64,000 nt of DNA from Hysterangium stoloniferum (GCA_015178975.1 WHVD01000027.1:496001-560000); one strand, 5' to 3'. Shown: positions 33,924 through 46,800, counted from the first letter of the stretch. Notes: generated from the letters alone by a model not told the origin. Numbers and translations are program-made.

Positions 33924-35502
33924 TTAGATATTGCCATTACTCAACATTATCGCGAGGATGGTCACAGCAATAATAAAGCAGATCAAAATAACCATCAGAA
34001 TGCCGATACATATCCATTGTTTTTTACGAGCTGCTCGAGCCAAACTGACGGCCTTTTCTGTTTGGCGTAAGCTAAAATAACCAAAAGTGTCAGCTGTAAA
34101 ATATATCAAAAATAGTGATGAAACTTGCCCAACTTCGGCATGCTTTTCTACGTCAACGGCCATGGCTTGAACAGCATCAATTGTTTCACCGCTTCTCATG
34201 ACAAGAGTATCCATCTGGAATAAATGACTTAAAATGCAGGTTAAATAACAAATAAGAACATAACTTACATCGTTGAATAGCCGTGCTAGGTCGCCCAAGG
34301 TCCTCTCAATCTTCTTTATATCATCGTGGCGATCGTTGACTTCGCGGAATACAGCTCTAGATTCTCCATAGCGATTTGAAGTCTGCAACTATGGATGATG
34401 TCAGTTTCAAGCTATAACTATACTTGTCAAATCCAAACCATTTGGGTGAAAAGTTGGCCATCATGATCGCCTTCAACAACGGCTTTGATCTCCTCTGTTG
34501 TAGCATCAGGATTGACTAGCATGCGGTGGTTAGTCAGATAAGACCAAGTAATTGATAATGCATATTAGCTCACCAACTCTTAGTTGCCGTTCCAGACGTT
34601 GTTTATATTTGACGCGATAAGCCTGCTCAACTTGTTGGTAGCTCTGGATCGCCTGTACGAACTTGTGTTTAACCATGCCTGTCTATGAATAAAAAGGTAA
34701 GATCAACCTTGGTAAGATTAGCTCTACGTTAAGGGCTGAATACACGTACTTGCTGCATCCTAATTTGACCATCACGGCCACTAAAGTCCATTTGATGCAA
34801 ATCTCTGATGCGACATTTGACTTGGTCGCCCAGTTGACTCGTTTCTTTCATTAAACCTTCAAGTTGATGTGTACTTCGCCTTGCAGTCGCCCAGTCCGTA
34901 CTATTCAAAGACCGAGCGTGCAGATCAGAGATACGAGAAACATTATCATTGAACGTCTTCATCGAATCTTGGATAGAGCTGATCTACGCCGAGGGATCGA
35001 CAGGTTAATTTTTATGAGCGAAAGCTGAAATGTTGCATACCTCGCCGTAGAACCTGGCCATTTGATCGCCAGAATCGATATAACCTAGCTCAAAGCCCGC
35101 TTTATCCGAGCTGTAGTCCGAAACAGCCGTTGAGCTGCATGCATGGGAGTCTCCGAATGGGTCAGAATGGCGTTTGTGCTCTTTCTGGTGGGGAGCACCG
35201 TTGAACTCAGGGCGTGCCGCATATGACCAACGGACGTCGTGGACGTCGGAAATTTCGGAATGCCTCTCAAGCTGAACATAGGCAGCAGGAGGACGATTTG
35301 GCTCCCTGGCTCCGGGGTGAGTTGGGTAAGACCAGCGATCACTAGGAAGTCAAGGTTAGTATAGTATCTGAATACGGGTAGGGTATATTTCACTTGTAGT
35401 TGACCTGTTGTTGAGCCTGGATTAAGACGGTAAGCTCTAGGGCAAAGGCGATAATGTTCTCCAACAACGTACTCTCAATGCAGACAACCTGTCCCGTGCC
35501 AT
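33924..35502 (-). CDS. Divergent syntaxin, copy C, lacking the zero-layer Gln
   Basis: Starts MARDRLSALRAQQQVNYN. The disordered N-terminal part is longer and more diverse than in copies A and B, containing WSYPTHPGAREPNRPP and HQKEHKRHSDPFGDSHACSS. Habc (ISSIQDSMKTFNDNVSRISD) and SNARE motif (RYGESRAVFREVNDRHDDIK, then RTLGDLARLFND) are clear. In the core the sequence is MDTLVMRSGETIDAVQ; aligned to LVESQGEMID of animal syntaxin-1, the zero-layer glutamine is serine (AGC, codon 34191-34193). A membrane segment (WICIGILMVILICFIIAVTI) ends the protein. Exon structure matches copy A, so this is a duplicate that has changed. Confidence 0.88.
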
Positions 35503-36311
35503 GTTGGATGCAAATTACTCCTCAATACCTACAAGGAATATAAGTACCTCGGGACCCATAGGTATGTAGCCTCCGAAATCACTACGTGGCGGGGAAGACC
35601 TATACAATTTCGCTTGAATAGCGAAAGAGACGGGATGTGGTATTCCGTGCAGCCCTCCGGCACCAATTCCGATCCTGATTATTACTAGTTCAAATGTTAA
35701 TTGTCATCGCCAGAAATATGAATGATTCATATGCGAGGATGGGAGGGGTCTTGAACAAGTTACATGGTGACGTCATATAGGTGTGACAAGCGCACCCTTT
35801 GGAATATATGTGCCTATTTATATACAAAATCCACAAGTTCACAAGAAGAAAAGAGTGAAGAATAGGTGTAGAGGTCTTTTGAAGCGGAACTCCATGGCTT
35901 ATGGTCTACATTATTATTATTATTATTTATAAGTTAGAGAAATAACTTATAACATAAACAAGAGTTTGTGATCGGCCGAAAGTTGACTCCCGTACAAGGA
36001 TCCTACGCTGAGCTTATCTTCGATGCATGGAAGACTGAATTAAGTATTAGCATTCTTTCTCTTCGAATTTTCTTCTAATTGGCTTTCACTAAAGCGTTCT
36101 GGTGCTGGAAGAGGAACGATGGGAGCTCCGAATTGAATAGCACGGAATGCTAAAGCGGATCTCCGCCATGGAGGAGCCACCCGCTCCGATGGGTAAACGG
36201 ACACGTATACTAGTAACTTTGATCCGTACCATTGTATATTGGATGTAAAGTTATGATTTTTTGGGAGAACAAGATATTCGGAAACAATTCACCAAAAGGC
36301 GTGGCTCTGCT
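35503..36311. other. Intergenic, with an ATT microsatellite
   Basis: About 810 bases between copy C and ARG4. No gene seen. A short (ATT)n run lies near 35910-35927. Confidence 0.4.
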
Positions 36312-38084
36312 TCAGGAGCTCAGAGCCTCCCTTAGGACTCTGATTTGTCGCTCCACCATCTGAACGCTAGTCCCTCCAATAGCGTTTCGCTTTTCTACAC
36401 TAGATTCAAAGTCGAAGACTTCCTTTACGTCGCCCTGAAACAAATCGCTTAAGCCACGCAGGTCCGACAAAGACAAGTCGGATATTTGAATCTTCTTGGA
36501 TTCCGCCAGCGCAACAGCCCTCCCCGAAACGTGATGGGTATCTCGGAATGGCATCTATCATCACAGATGAGCATGATAAATGAGTTAATATTTCACTCTT
36601 TACTTACGCCCTTGCGAACGAGATAATCGGCCAGATCTGTGGCTAGCATATCCATGGTTAATGCTTCACGCATTTTTTCAGGGTGAATCTTTTTCAACAG
36701 AATTAAAATGAGCCGCCTGGTAGCCAAATGATATGAGATACGTACAGAAAGTGTGGCCACTACACCCTCAGCGATCTTGAAGCTGGCAGAAACCGTATCT
36801 ACGGAGTCGAAGAGAGCCTCTTTGTCTTCCTGCAGATCTTTGTTATACGTGGAAGGTAAACCCTTCAGGGACATGAGAAATCCGGCCATCTATGGAATAA
36901 AATAAAATAAGGGACGAGGTATTACAAAAAGGATTCTAACATTGCCGAAAACTCGACCGGCTTTTCCTCGAAGTAATTCGAGGGAGTCGGCATTCTTTTT
37001 CTGGGGCATCATGCTAGAGCCCGTACTGAAAAAGAAAGTGAATATCCATGGGAAAATGCAGTTAGAAACGTAGTACCTGTAAGCATCGCTTAATGTGACA
37101 AAACCGAATTCGGCGGTCGAGTAGATAACAAGATCTTCCGCCATCCTACTTATGTGCGTCATGGCCAAGCTGGCCCATGTCATGAATTCGACAACGAAAT
37201 CACGATCAGATACACCCCACAAACTGTTTTCAGCTACAGAGTGGAAGTCCAACTCTTTCGCCAAAAACTCCCGGTCGACTAAGAAAGGGTTCCCGGCAAG
37301 TGCGCCGCATCCAAGCGGCAGCACGGAAATCCGAGGAACAAGTTGCTGGAGTCTTTGCAGATCGGCGTGGAAGGAAAAAGCGTGAGATAGCAGGAAATGA
37401 GACCACCTCACAGGGAGGGCACGCTTATGGCATCATGTCAATCTGGCTGTATGCAGCAGTCGAAATACGACGGCTTACTTGCAAGTGCGTGTAGCCAGGA
37501 AGGAGATGCGACTTCTCCGCGGCTGCACGTTCAACAATGACAGAGAGCAGCGCTTTTAAAGAAGATTCGATTTCTTTTACTTCTTTCAAGAGCCAAAGTC
37601 GCATATCAGTTGCAACTTGGTCATTGCGAGAGCGCCCAGTGTGTAATTTGCCACCAACAGGTCCCACAAGTTCCTTCAATCGACGCTCATTGGCTGTGTG
37701 GATGTCTTCATCCTCAGGCTTGACTTCGAACTTGAAGTACAAAGGTTTGTGTTATGATGAGACCGTGAAGCAGATTCAACGCGTACTTTTTCTGCTTTCC
37801 ATTCCTCCCCAACTTGTCTCAGCCCTTGTACCAGTTTATCTTCTTCATCCTTCGTCAGTACGCCAGCCAATCTCAAAGCTTTAGCATAGGCAATGGATCC
37901 GCGAATGTCTTCCGCGTGCATTCGTTGATCATAACGAAGGGATTGATTGTACTCCCACATTCTTAAAAATATCATCATCACATCAGATAACGTGCCCTTG
38001 TAACAATCGGTGTGCTCACAGAGGATCGATGTTGCCGGTGAATCGCCCTCCCCATAGCTTTTGCTTTGACTGGTTGCTCGCCAT
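36312..38084 (-). CDS. ARG4: Argininosuccinate lyase
   Basis: Splits argininosuccinate into arginine and fumarate, the last step of arginine synthesis. It starts [20 protein letters not shown], the family start. Further family text: [51 protein letters not shown] and the fumarase/aspartase signature [10 protein letters not shown]. It ends [18 protein letters not shown]. Seven or so short introns. The signature loop and the TGRSRNDQ substrate loop are intact, so an active enzyme is expected. Its upstream region begins with a duplicated segment 16 bases before the ATG. Confidence 0.95.
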
Positions 38085-38099
38085 GTTGGAGTTTTTGAA

Positions 38100-38465
38100 C
38101 GGAAGTAAAATTCCTAGACGCGTTGCCTTATTTAATTTTTATATGGGTCGGGACTGGAGTTGACTAATATTTATGTAAAGCCATACATTGGCTCATATAC
38201 CATTTACATTAATTACTATCTCGGAAGACTGAACAGGCACCTTTATATCAGCAGGTGACGAGGAGCTTGATAGTTACCACAACACATTTTGAGCGGAAGT
38301 AAAATTCCTAGACGCGTTGCCTTATTTAATTTCTATATTGGTCGGGACTAGACTTGACCAATATTTATGTAAAGCCATACATGGCTCATATACCAATTAC
38401 TATCTCGTAAGACTGAGGAACAGGCACCTTTATATCAGCAGGTGACGAGGAGCTTAATAGTTACC
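38100..38465. repeat. Imperfect tandem duplication upstream of ARG4
   Basis: Copy 1 is 38100-38278 and copy 2 is 38294-38465, both from cggaagtaaaattcctagac to gaggagctt(g/a)atagttacc. They differ by small changes and short indels. Copy 1 begins 16 bases upstream of the ARG4 start codon, so the duplicated block is the ARG4 leader and proximal promoter. Between the end of copy 2 and 38602 nothing else is seen apart from a short ATT run. Confidence 0.85.
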
Positions 38466-38602
38466 GTCCAGCAACATAAATTAATGGGAGGCTGGTGGCT
38501 GGAAACAAGCATATGTAAGTTATTTGGATTGTGAAGATATTGAGTTTTATTACCCGAATTTATTATTATTATTTCTAACATTTTGCGACTCAGTTGTGAT
38601 GC

Positions 38603-39053
38603 TTAAGTAGGTGGATCCACATCAAGCTCGTGCTTAGCCTGATCTTCGGCATGCAATGGCACCACTGTTGTTTCTCCATGTCTGAACACCCGCAATCCTG
38701 TTCTGACAATGCGAAGCTTTGTTGGACAGTTTGGATCAGGACAGGCAATGAATTCATCGGTCCACATCCAGTCATTTTTGTCGTGACATCGCTGTTTTGC
38801 TGCTAATAAAGGCAGGACGGCACCTGGCAACGCATCAATCCATTGACTTTGAGGGTGAAGTAACAAGGAACTAGGCACTTAATGAGTAGATTGAGAACCC
38901 TTGATCTTCTGGCAGGTGTAACATTTCTCCTTTGAGCTCAAAATAATCGCCTATTTTTGCACCGCACAGGATACGGCGGGGGTCATTTTCACGGACGACA
39001 ACTTCGACACGTAGATCATACAGCTGAAAAGAATCGTCTCCTTCTTGCGGCAT
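38603..39053 (-). CDS. TIGR04076-like protein of unknown function
   Basis: Two exons (38879-39053 and 38603-38823; intron 38824-38878). Family features are LRVEVVVRENDPRRILCGAK, GDYFELKGEMLHLPEDQGFS, the join IYSLSAVLPLLAAKQR and IACPDPNCPTKLRIVR. TIGR04076 proteins are small, mostly uncharacterised and occur in bacteria and fungi. The CPDPNC pair could bind a metal, but this is inference. Start at 39053 is the only ATG before the conserved region; an upstream exon cannot be excluded because ttgcag precedes it. Confidence 0.7.
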
Positions 39054-39222
39054 CTGCAATCGCGGTACATGTCATGATAACTTGTTCAATAAATATTGGA
39101 ATCACTTTTATACTTGTATCAAAGCTCTGTGCAGTTCAGTCGGAAAGTAAATCGACGAGACACGTGACGTCAGACGCGACTTCCAGGCTCTGTTACATAA
39201 ACGTCCACAACTCGGGGCTCAA

Positions 39223-40006
39223 ATGTCTCTGTTTCTCAGGAACTTCCCTATCAAATCATTCAAAGGAGGCTCATGTGCCTCCCGTCAGATATTATATACG
39301 TCCTTGTCTCGATCAAGTCGCCAATATGCCAATAATTCAATGACCTTTCGAAAAGATCCTCCACTTACGCTTCATCCGACGAGGTCAACAATTAACTGGC
39401 CATACATTGCTGGAGGAATTGGTTTAGGCCTTGCCGTATCGTCTTTGGGAACTAACATATACTATGATCGTTAGTCCAACATCTGTGTCTGAAATGTCAG
39501 GTTTGAGAATTCCTTCCCACAGCAACATCGTCTGCGTCTCCTGTCGGTGTCTCAATAGAGCCTTCTCAGAAGTTTCCTGGAGACCCTAGATTCTCTTCCC
39601 CGCCGCCTGAATCATCAGTTAAATTATATGAACTCTCGTTTGGAACGGTCATGGGTCTATGCACAGGCGTTTTTGTCAAAAAGGGTGCGAAGGCAGCCGC
39701 ATTTTTCGTAGGGGGCGTTTTCGTTCTTCTACAGGTCAGCTAGCGCAAGTTCTCACGATTCAGACCGTTTTTTGACTGCCACGTATGATATTGTAGTATT
39801 TTTATTCGCTGTCTCTGGTTCGCGTAGACTGGAGCCGCGCTGCTAGTAAATTCGAGAATTTGCTTTATACGACACAGGCCGATGGAGTCAGGCGACCACC
39901 AACTGTCCTTTCACTGTGGAAATGGCTAACTGACTTTATCACAGCTGATTTTCAGCCAAGAGCATCTTTCCTCGCAGGTTTTATTTTGGGTATCAGAATC
40001 GGTTGA
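39223..40006 (+). CDS. FUN14 family protein, probably mitochondrial
   Basis: Three exons: 39223-39479, 39523-39734 and 39797-40006. The N-terminus (MSLFLRNFPIKSF, rich in R/K/S and without acidic residues for about 40 positions) looks like a mitochondrial presequence. Then come a glycine-rich membrane segment (WPYIAGGIGLGLAVSS), the FUN14 core (YELSFGTVMGLCTGVFVKKG, AKAAAFFVGGVFVLLQYF) and a last segment ADFQPRASFLAGFILGIRIG. FUN14 proteins sit in the outer mitochondrial membrane; the animal member FUNDC1 is a mitophagy receptor. I see no obvious LIR motif. The start could be further upstream, but 39223 fits the presequence. Confidence 0.8.
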
Positions 40007-40393
40007 AGTATTTGTCATGTACGCCGAACAGAGCTGTAAATTATCTTCCAAACTTTCAACATGTGATGTGACTTAACAAAATTCCTTCTTCGGCGCAAAT
40101 CTAGTAAGAAGCATATGGACCTGTCCCAAGTCTTTTTTGGGCTGCAATCCAGTGCCAACCCCTGGGCACTTCCTCGGAAGTCCTCCGACATCCCTTCTCT
40201 CTCTACTTAAAGCAGTCTTCGTTATTGTAGATCTTCCAGAGCGATCCGATCAAGCTCTAGGAATTTGGAGCAGGTGAATGAAGGGTACGCCTGGAGCCAA
40301 TGGTCGTACAGCCAAATCGATATTTACGAGAGACGATAATGCAAAAAAAAAAAGGAAGGTACAAATACAGTCTACTATAAAGACATGATATTG

Positions 40394-41605
40394 TTACATT
40401 GCAGTGCGGATAGAAAAGCCCCCATTTGAACTTCCTTCTCCATAATAGATGGGGGAAACTGGTGCATCTAAGCGAGGAGCATTGATAAATCTCATTGGAG
40501 GCACAGCTTGTGTAGGAGATGTTGTGACCGGAAAAGGAAGCTCCAAACCACGTCTGATCGGTCCTATCTCTTTGGCCCATGCAGGCATGCCAAATGACTT
40601 TCTCGAGCCATTTGAACTATGAATACGACGAGGAAACGATGGTAGGTGGAATGGTGAATGTAATGAAACGGGGATCCATGAAGAACGCTTCCGTCTACGT
40701 TCGGCAGTAGAGGATTCTGTATGAGTGGATGGGAAAGGAGACTTGAATCTACGGGAATCCACACCCTCCTTCGGTGGAGGGATGGGGGAGTTTGAGAACC
40801 AGGGGTATTGTAACGGAGAGGCATCCCATATATTTATGTCAACGCTGCCATGTTGCAAAGTCACCGCAAGCACGACGAGATAGTATATGACGACTGGTAA
40901 GATATTACGTTTAAAGGGCCTTGATTAGAATGAATATACAGGACGTACGAGTAAATGCTGCCATCCAAGAGAAAATGAGCAGTGCCACACAAGAAGCTTT
41001 GGGTAGAAATTGAGATTTCCAACGAAAAGGATATAAAAAAGTACCTACTTGAGTCTCGACATACGGATTTCGCAACGTTGGAAGTCACGATGGCAGCGGC
41101 AACTAGAAAATTCGAATAAATATATATGGGGGAGTCCTAGAATGTATGCCCTCACTGATTTGGAACGTGGCTAGCATGGGAATAAGGGCTGCCTCAGTGC
41201 GGATTCGAGACAGTCGAGTGCCAGGGATGCACGCTTCAGCCCAGGTTCTGGTCGCCCAGAACACATCAGTTACGACCAAAAAAGACTAAGAAACCCAAAC
41301 GAACCCAACAAACAGCAATCCGTATGAAATGCTGCTCAATATGACCAGCACTGCTCCAGGAGAAGCTTTTATGGGAAGTTGTGGAATAATGAGTTGATGC
41401 TGCACTCGTGAAACGCGGTGAATACGAATACCCAACTAACCTCGAATGTGGTTTTCGTGTCCAGACGAAACGCTCCATGCTGCCGCCGTCAAGGCGAGAA
41501 AATTATCCACAAAAAGTAAAACTGTCAATAGGGTAAGTACGATATTAATACTTCACGAAACACCTCACAATGCAAAAGAATACGGATGGATATGTAGATG
41601 TTCAT
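40394..41605 (-). CDS. MARVEL-like tetraspan protein with long cytosolic tail, member 1
   Basis: Reconstructed from about seven exons. Four membrane segments: ILLHFLLFVDNFLALTAAAW (across the first intron), ASPGAVLVILSSISYGLLFV, AALIPMLATFQIIAAAIVTS and VALLIFSWMAAFTLVIYYLV. A cytosolic tail of about 160 residues follows (HGSVDINIWDASPLQ, RRRKRSSWIPVSLHSP, APVSPIYYGEGSSN). The four-helix layout with a short N-terminus matches fungal MARVEL-type proteins; the amino-acid match is weaker than in the next gene. Start 41605 gives MNIYISIRILLH. Adjacent to a related gene on the same strand, 365 bases apart. Confidence 0.65.
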
Positions 41606-41970
41606 CCGAAGGAAAGAGCTTGGCTAGTATCGAGGCTTAACGGAGTGCGATGGTCATTCAATGACTTCAAGGATTCAACGGCTTGCGTGAGAGGGAAGGA
41701 AATGTTTACATATCGAAGCAGGACAACCGCGAGTACCAAGAACAATAAACAATGGCGAAGTCGCTCAATTAATGACATGGGAGAATGCCGCCGGCTTACA
41801 TAACGCTTATGAAGAGGTCACAATTGGTCACAATGGGACAACAACAATACACGTGGCGGACTTGTACGGAACATACATGGCGTGAGCAAACGAGCGTAAA
41901 CAGCGGCCCGCGCTTGTGCGAAGGCATCAAGCATTCACACCTACAAGACCATCCCCTTCAAGGTTCAGGA

Positions 41971-43463
41971 CTATCGAGAACTTAATCGGGAGAGATCAAG
42001 CGGGGGAGGTCGCGGTCGTGGTCGTTGAGTGGACAACGTCCGTGGACCTGAGGGTCGTGGGCGTGCCATTTCGGGAGGAACCTGCGGTGCCATTTCGGGA
42101 GCTTTTGTGGCAGGGGCTGGCGCCTGAGGCAGGCCGAGAGAAGGTGTGAACGAATCGCCAGTGTTAGTCCGCGGTTTACTACGCCTGATCGGTTCTTGGG
42201 GATTTGAACGGGGCCAAGAACCAGCTGGAGGAGGAGTCGATCCTCCAGTTCGGGTAGGTAAGACCTGAGGGACAACTGTTGATTGCAGATGCTTTGGATA
42301 TAGCGAATGCGAGTGCGACGAATGCGAGTGCGACGAATGAACAGGAGCTGGCGCAGATGGACCTTGACTGATGTTATGGTTAAATTCGGTCCTTTGCGGA
42401 AAATTCAGGGGTTCCGCTGAGGTAACTGGACCGGCTGGTGTAGCGAATTCAACCCAGTGTGCAGGTCTGGAGGCCGCAAGGTTGGTCTCAATCCTGAGGG
42501 GTTCCACGGTATACCCCTTCGTTAATCCCATTTGTCGAGCGTATATCGGAGGCACAGTGGATACTTCCTTTGGTTCCACCATCTTCCCGTAGGAAAATGA
42601 ATCGGATAAGTCCTGATGTGACTTCGACGGAGCGAACCACCGATAATCACGAACACCACTGTACCACACGCTACCATCTTCATGGCTATGGTAGACGGCG
42701 CAAATAACGAGTCCCATAAAGTATGAAAGGACTACAGGGCCATGAAATGTATCTTGAGGAATGAATTTTTATACGGAGAAAGAAACATACGTGTAATGGT
42801 GTTTAACCAAGTAAATGCAAGGAGCAGTTTTGTTGAAGTGCAACTGATCGCAAGCTGTTTGCCTAGGGACGCTACAATTAGACCAATCCTCAAGAATAAA
42901 GGGATCAAAGTGAGGTACCTTTTGGGAGACACACTATCTGTGAGGAGATAGCTGTCGTGGCGGCAGCGGCCGCTGCACAGTCCACCTCTTAGAATCATTT
43001 CCAATAAAAAAATAATAGTGAAAACATACATAAGTTCATGACCCAAAGAAGTCCCACCCATATGATCTCAACAAAGACACGCGCGATAAACGCATTTTTT
43101 CGTATGAGTTCCACAAAGATCCTGGAATAAGGTATCCTAGGTGTCCCCTTCAAACAGAATTCTGGATCACATACACTGGGAAGACAAATACGAGTCCTAT
43201 AGCACCGGTAAAGATGACATAACTGTCAACTTCCGCTAGAGAAGCCTTTCAACACCAAAATGCACGGCACAATAACCAGACTTACGAAATTTCTGAGTGT
43301 GGGGTATTAAGGAACCTAGATTGAGTGCTGCCATGATGCATATGACCGAGTTGAAGGTGATAAAGAGAGCTATAGCGAGATCAGTCCGTGAGAATGGCAG
43401 TTTTTGGTGGCAAGGGAGCGTACCGAATGCAAGGTAACGGAACACTAGGAATATATTCGACAT
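41971..43463 (-). CDS. MARVEL-like tetraspan protein with long cytosolic tail, member 2
   Basis: Starts MSNIFLVFRYLAFG. Membrane segments: ALFITFNSVICIMAALNL; YVIFTGAIGLVFVFP; FVEIIWVGLLWVMNL plus an alanine-rich stretch (AAAATTAISSQ); and LLLAFTWLNTITLLSYFMGL. The text RIFVELIRKNAFIARVF before segment 3 and the W-V-G-L-x-W-V-M pattern are typical of basidiomycete MARVEL proteins. The tail of about 240 residues is Pro/Ser/His-rich (HSSHSHSSHSHSLYP, LPQAPAPATKAPEMAP) and ends in an arginine/proline run. MARVEL proteins organise membrane microdomains; the tail may bind cytosolic partners (inference). Small exons between 43460 and 42700 follow my splice model. Confidence 0.75.
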
Positions 43464-43816
43464 TGTGCTGTCGATAAGTGACGAACTGTAAAGCGGACCT
43501 GGAGGAACGGCGGGTTGAGGCCTGCTCGTGAGTTGGACGTAAATACAACCGTTGAGTAGCCTTTCGGGAGAACCAGGAAGTAGGCTGAGGTTTGACATCC
43601 TCCTGTCATAATAGGGTCACAACTGAGTCGCTGTCTCTTTTGCCGCCGGTGCCTTGACAAGAACTCTCAATAGAAGCAGCAAAATAATAAAAATATTGGC
43701 GTGCGTGTAGATAGCATGGGAGGAAAGTAAATCAAATGTAGCTATAAGATGATTGACCTTTGGAATTTAGAACATCAATTCATCTAATGCGAACTCCAAT
43801 CATCAAACTGGGGGCT

Positions 43817-46800
43817 TTAATACTGGTTTGGATGAAGACCGATTTCTCCGAGGAAAGAATCGCGAAGACCGTCTCCACTACTCTGCGTGAGTACGGAGGG
43901 TCTTCCCGCCGATCTTACATGTTCAGAATCCGAACTATCCGAAGTATCCGGCGGTACTATCCGTCCAGTTACTGTGACATCTTCGGCGTCTAATGGCACC
44001 ACGGTAGTCTCCGTAACTGCATTGTTCCTGTTGGGAACGATTGATGGTGGTCGTGAAAACGTTGCGAACGAGAGTGGAGGAGTGTTGGGCTGTGGAGTAC
44101 GAAGTACATCGGTGGTCAGGGAGAACGCGATGAAATCTCGAACATCGCGTGAAGGATCCTCCACCAACCGCTGTATGACTTCTAGAATATGTGGGGGACG
44201 AGAGAGTATGTCGGGGTAAAATTTGTCTACAGGTGTTCATTTAGACTAGACAAAGAGGAATAAAGTATCAGTGTCAGTTACCGCATATTACGCCCACAAG
44301 TCTTGAGACACCAATTCGCACATCCAACATATGATCTTGGCTCAGTTGTGATATATGTGTCCAAAAATCATCCCCGAGGGACTTCAACTTGCCATTGGGC
44401 CCAGCTATCACTGCCCCACAGCAAGCAACATAACTAGGGATGCGAATCACTACCCGATGTAATAGGATGCGGGTTATTCACTTACGTTGTTCGCCTTCGA
44501 CATAGATCTGCGTGAGCTAGGCTAGACAGATCATCTAGCAATCCTTCAACAATATTTGGCCGACGTTCAAATGCCTGAAGCACATCGGAGAACTACGGAA
44601 AGAAAGGCTTCAGTCCCTCTTATATCTGACTATGAAAGAAGTGGCTTACTGTAGCAATAGCGGCTTCCCTTACGGCAGCTACTGTATCCACTAAAGATTT
44701 GAGCATCAAAGTCCGTATTACCGCGCCTTGGCCTTCCGCTAGCCGTCCCAGTTGTGGTAAAGCCCTAGTAAGACATTCTCTCTCCCTCCATCCCGTCAAC
44801 CACCGTTCCCAGAGTTCCACCAACTCCCCAACAACATCGTCTCGTGCCTGGCCTTCTAGAGCTTCTATAAATTGACTCACCCCCCCCAGCGCCTTGAGTC
44901 TCGTAACCCCGTCATCTCCATCATGAACCATATCATCCCATACCTCCAAAAGATCACGCTGCGCAAGATTTTTTCCTAATATCCGTGCCATCTCACCTAG
45001 TCCTGCTGCTACAGTCCGACGAACACGTACATTTGGATCTCGTGACAGTACGAGATAATAATCTCGGATCTCGTTCCATCGCTGAGGACCTAATGAGAGC
45101 GCCACTGCCGGATAATTAAAGGACGTGATGAGTGTACGTGCAGGGTCACGGAAGAAGCCACTCGTTGTACTCTTTTTTACCGCTGGAAAAGAGCTTCGAT
45201 CTGGATTTTGGGGTTCTGATTCTGCTGACAGACCCTCCTTGAGCCGATCCGCCTCTTCTGGGGATGTGAGTAGCAGAGAATCTGGTGGTTTCTTTGCTTT
45301 CGAGTTTATTAAATCGCTCTGCCAATGTCCTGGACGGATAGTATGTTCTGATTCTTCCGCAAGGTTCTCGCGACCCACAAACAAGTCAACGAGTTCGGTT
45401 GGGACACCTTCGCCATCCTCGTGGAATGTATATATTACCTCACCCAGCACTTCGAGTACGCCAGACCTGACTTCAAGAGCTGAATCAGTGGCGAGGGTAG
45501 TGACTGTTTTTAAGGCTAGAGAGCGTCGATGCTGTGGAGTGAGGCGGCCAAGAACGCCAGGTAAGGCAAAAATTGCGGAGTGACGAACCCGCCAAACTTC
45601 ATCTTGTACGAGCGTTTCAAAAAGTGGCAGAAGAGAAAATGAGAGCACTTCGGTAGGAACAACTTTGGCGAGAGCCCCTACCGCAAATGAAGCTTCTCGC
45701 CGAACCCAAAATAGAGGGTCGGAGCCGATATATGCCACTTCGTCGGCAAAGGCCCGTATTATGTCCTCGGGAAGTTTCGCTATGAGCGATCCACTAGATT
45801 ATCATCTTATTGTCTCGATTACACTATTTAACATACCATTAGCCGTTACGGTGGCGATCAGACTCATACTGGACAGACGACCAATCGCAGCTTGTTCATT
45901 ATCGTGAACATCCTGGCCACTTTTTCCTTCCACAGTTAACCAGGCTTCATTGTCAACTTCGTCGTCAAGGACAGAGTCATCAAATGTGGCGGTTGGCACT
46001 TTAGATTGAGGAGTCTGAGGTGACCATTGCATGGTATTTTCCTGAGGGGCCGGGGTGGCAATATATAGTGAAGGGATGGCCGAATCATGGCCGTTGGTGC
46101 GATCTGCAGAATCTGAACCTAGCGGCAGTTCTTGAATGGGGGGTGACGGAGACGCATCTGGGATTGGTCTCGCAGTGATTGATAATGTCTGTTGCTGGTA
46201 TACCTCAGAAGACTCGTGCGGGTAATCGGAGGAAGCCGGCAAATCGAGAATAACATTGGGTGTCATAGGAAGTGAATTAGTGGGTGATGATGGTGATTGA
46301 GGTGTTGAAGTCCCTCCCGCCCTAAAGACAGGAGATGGGCAAGTCTCATCAGATATATCTAGCCGACCCATGCCGATTATGACTTGGTGGATGATTTCTT
46401 GCTCAAGTATCTGCCTCTCTCTTATACCGAACAGTTGATCGTCTTCACCTGTATCGTTCGCAGCATGGAGACGATTTAAAATCTCTACCACCGCAAACCG
46501 AGCTGGCCCCCCGATCAGTGAATTGTGATCTATGAGTAAGGAGCCCAGTATTGGTGTAAAGCTCTGCACTGGTAAAAGAGGGGGATTCCCTTGTGCCTCC
46601 AGTGAGTCATCCTCCACTATTCGACAATTCTGAAGAAACAAAATTAGCTTGGTTGCGATACTTCGGGGACTATTGAGTAACCTGAAAAAACCACCACATG
46701 ATAGATACTAGTTCGGCAGCGAGGGCTTCCTTGACAATATCCTCTATATACGGGTTAAAGTTCATTAAATGCGGATAAAGCACTATGAACCCTGACCTTC

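Noticed and set aside
45125..45583. Plus-strand ORF inside the PPP4R1-like gene
   Set aside because: Antisense shadow of the HEAT-repeat exon, Ser/Arg-rich by complement.
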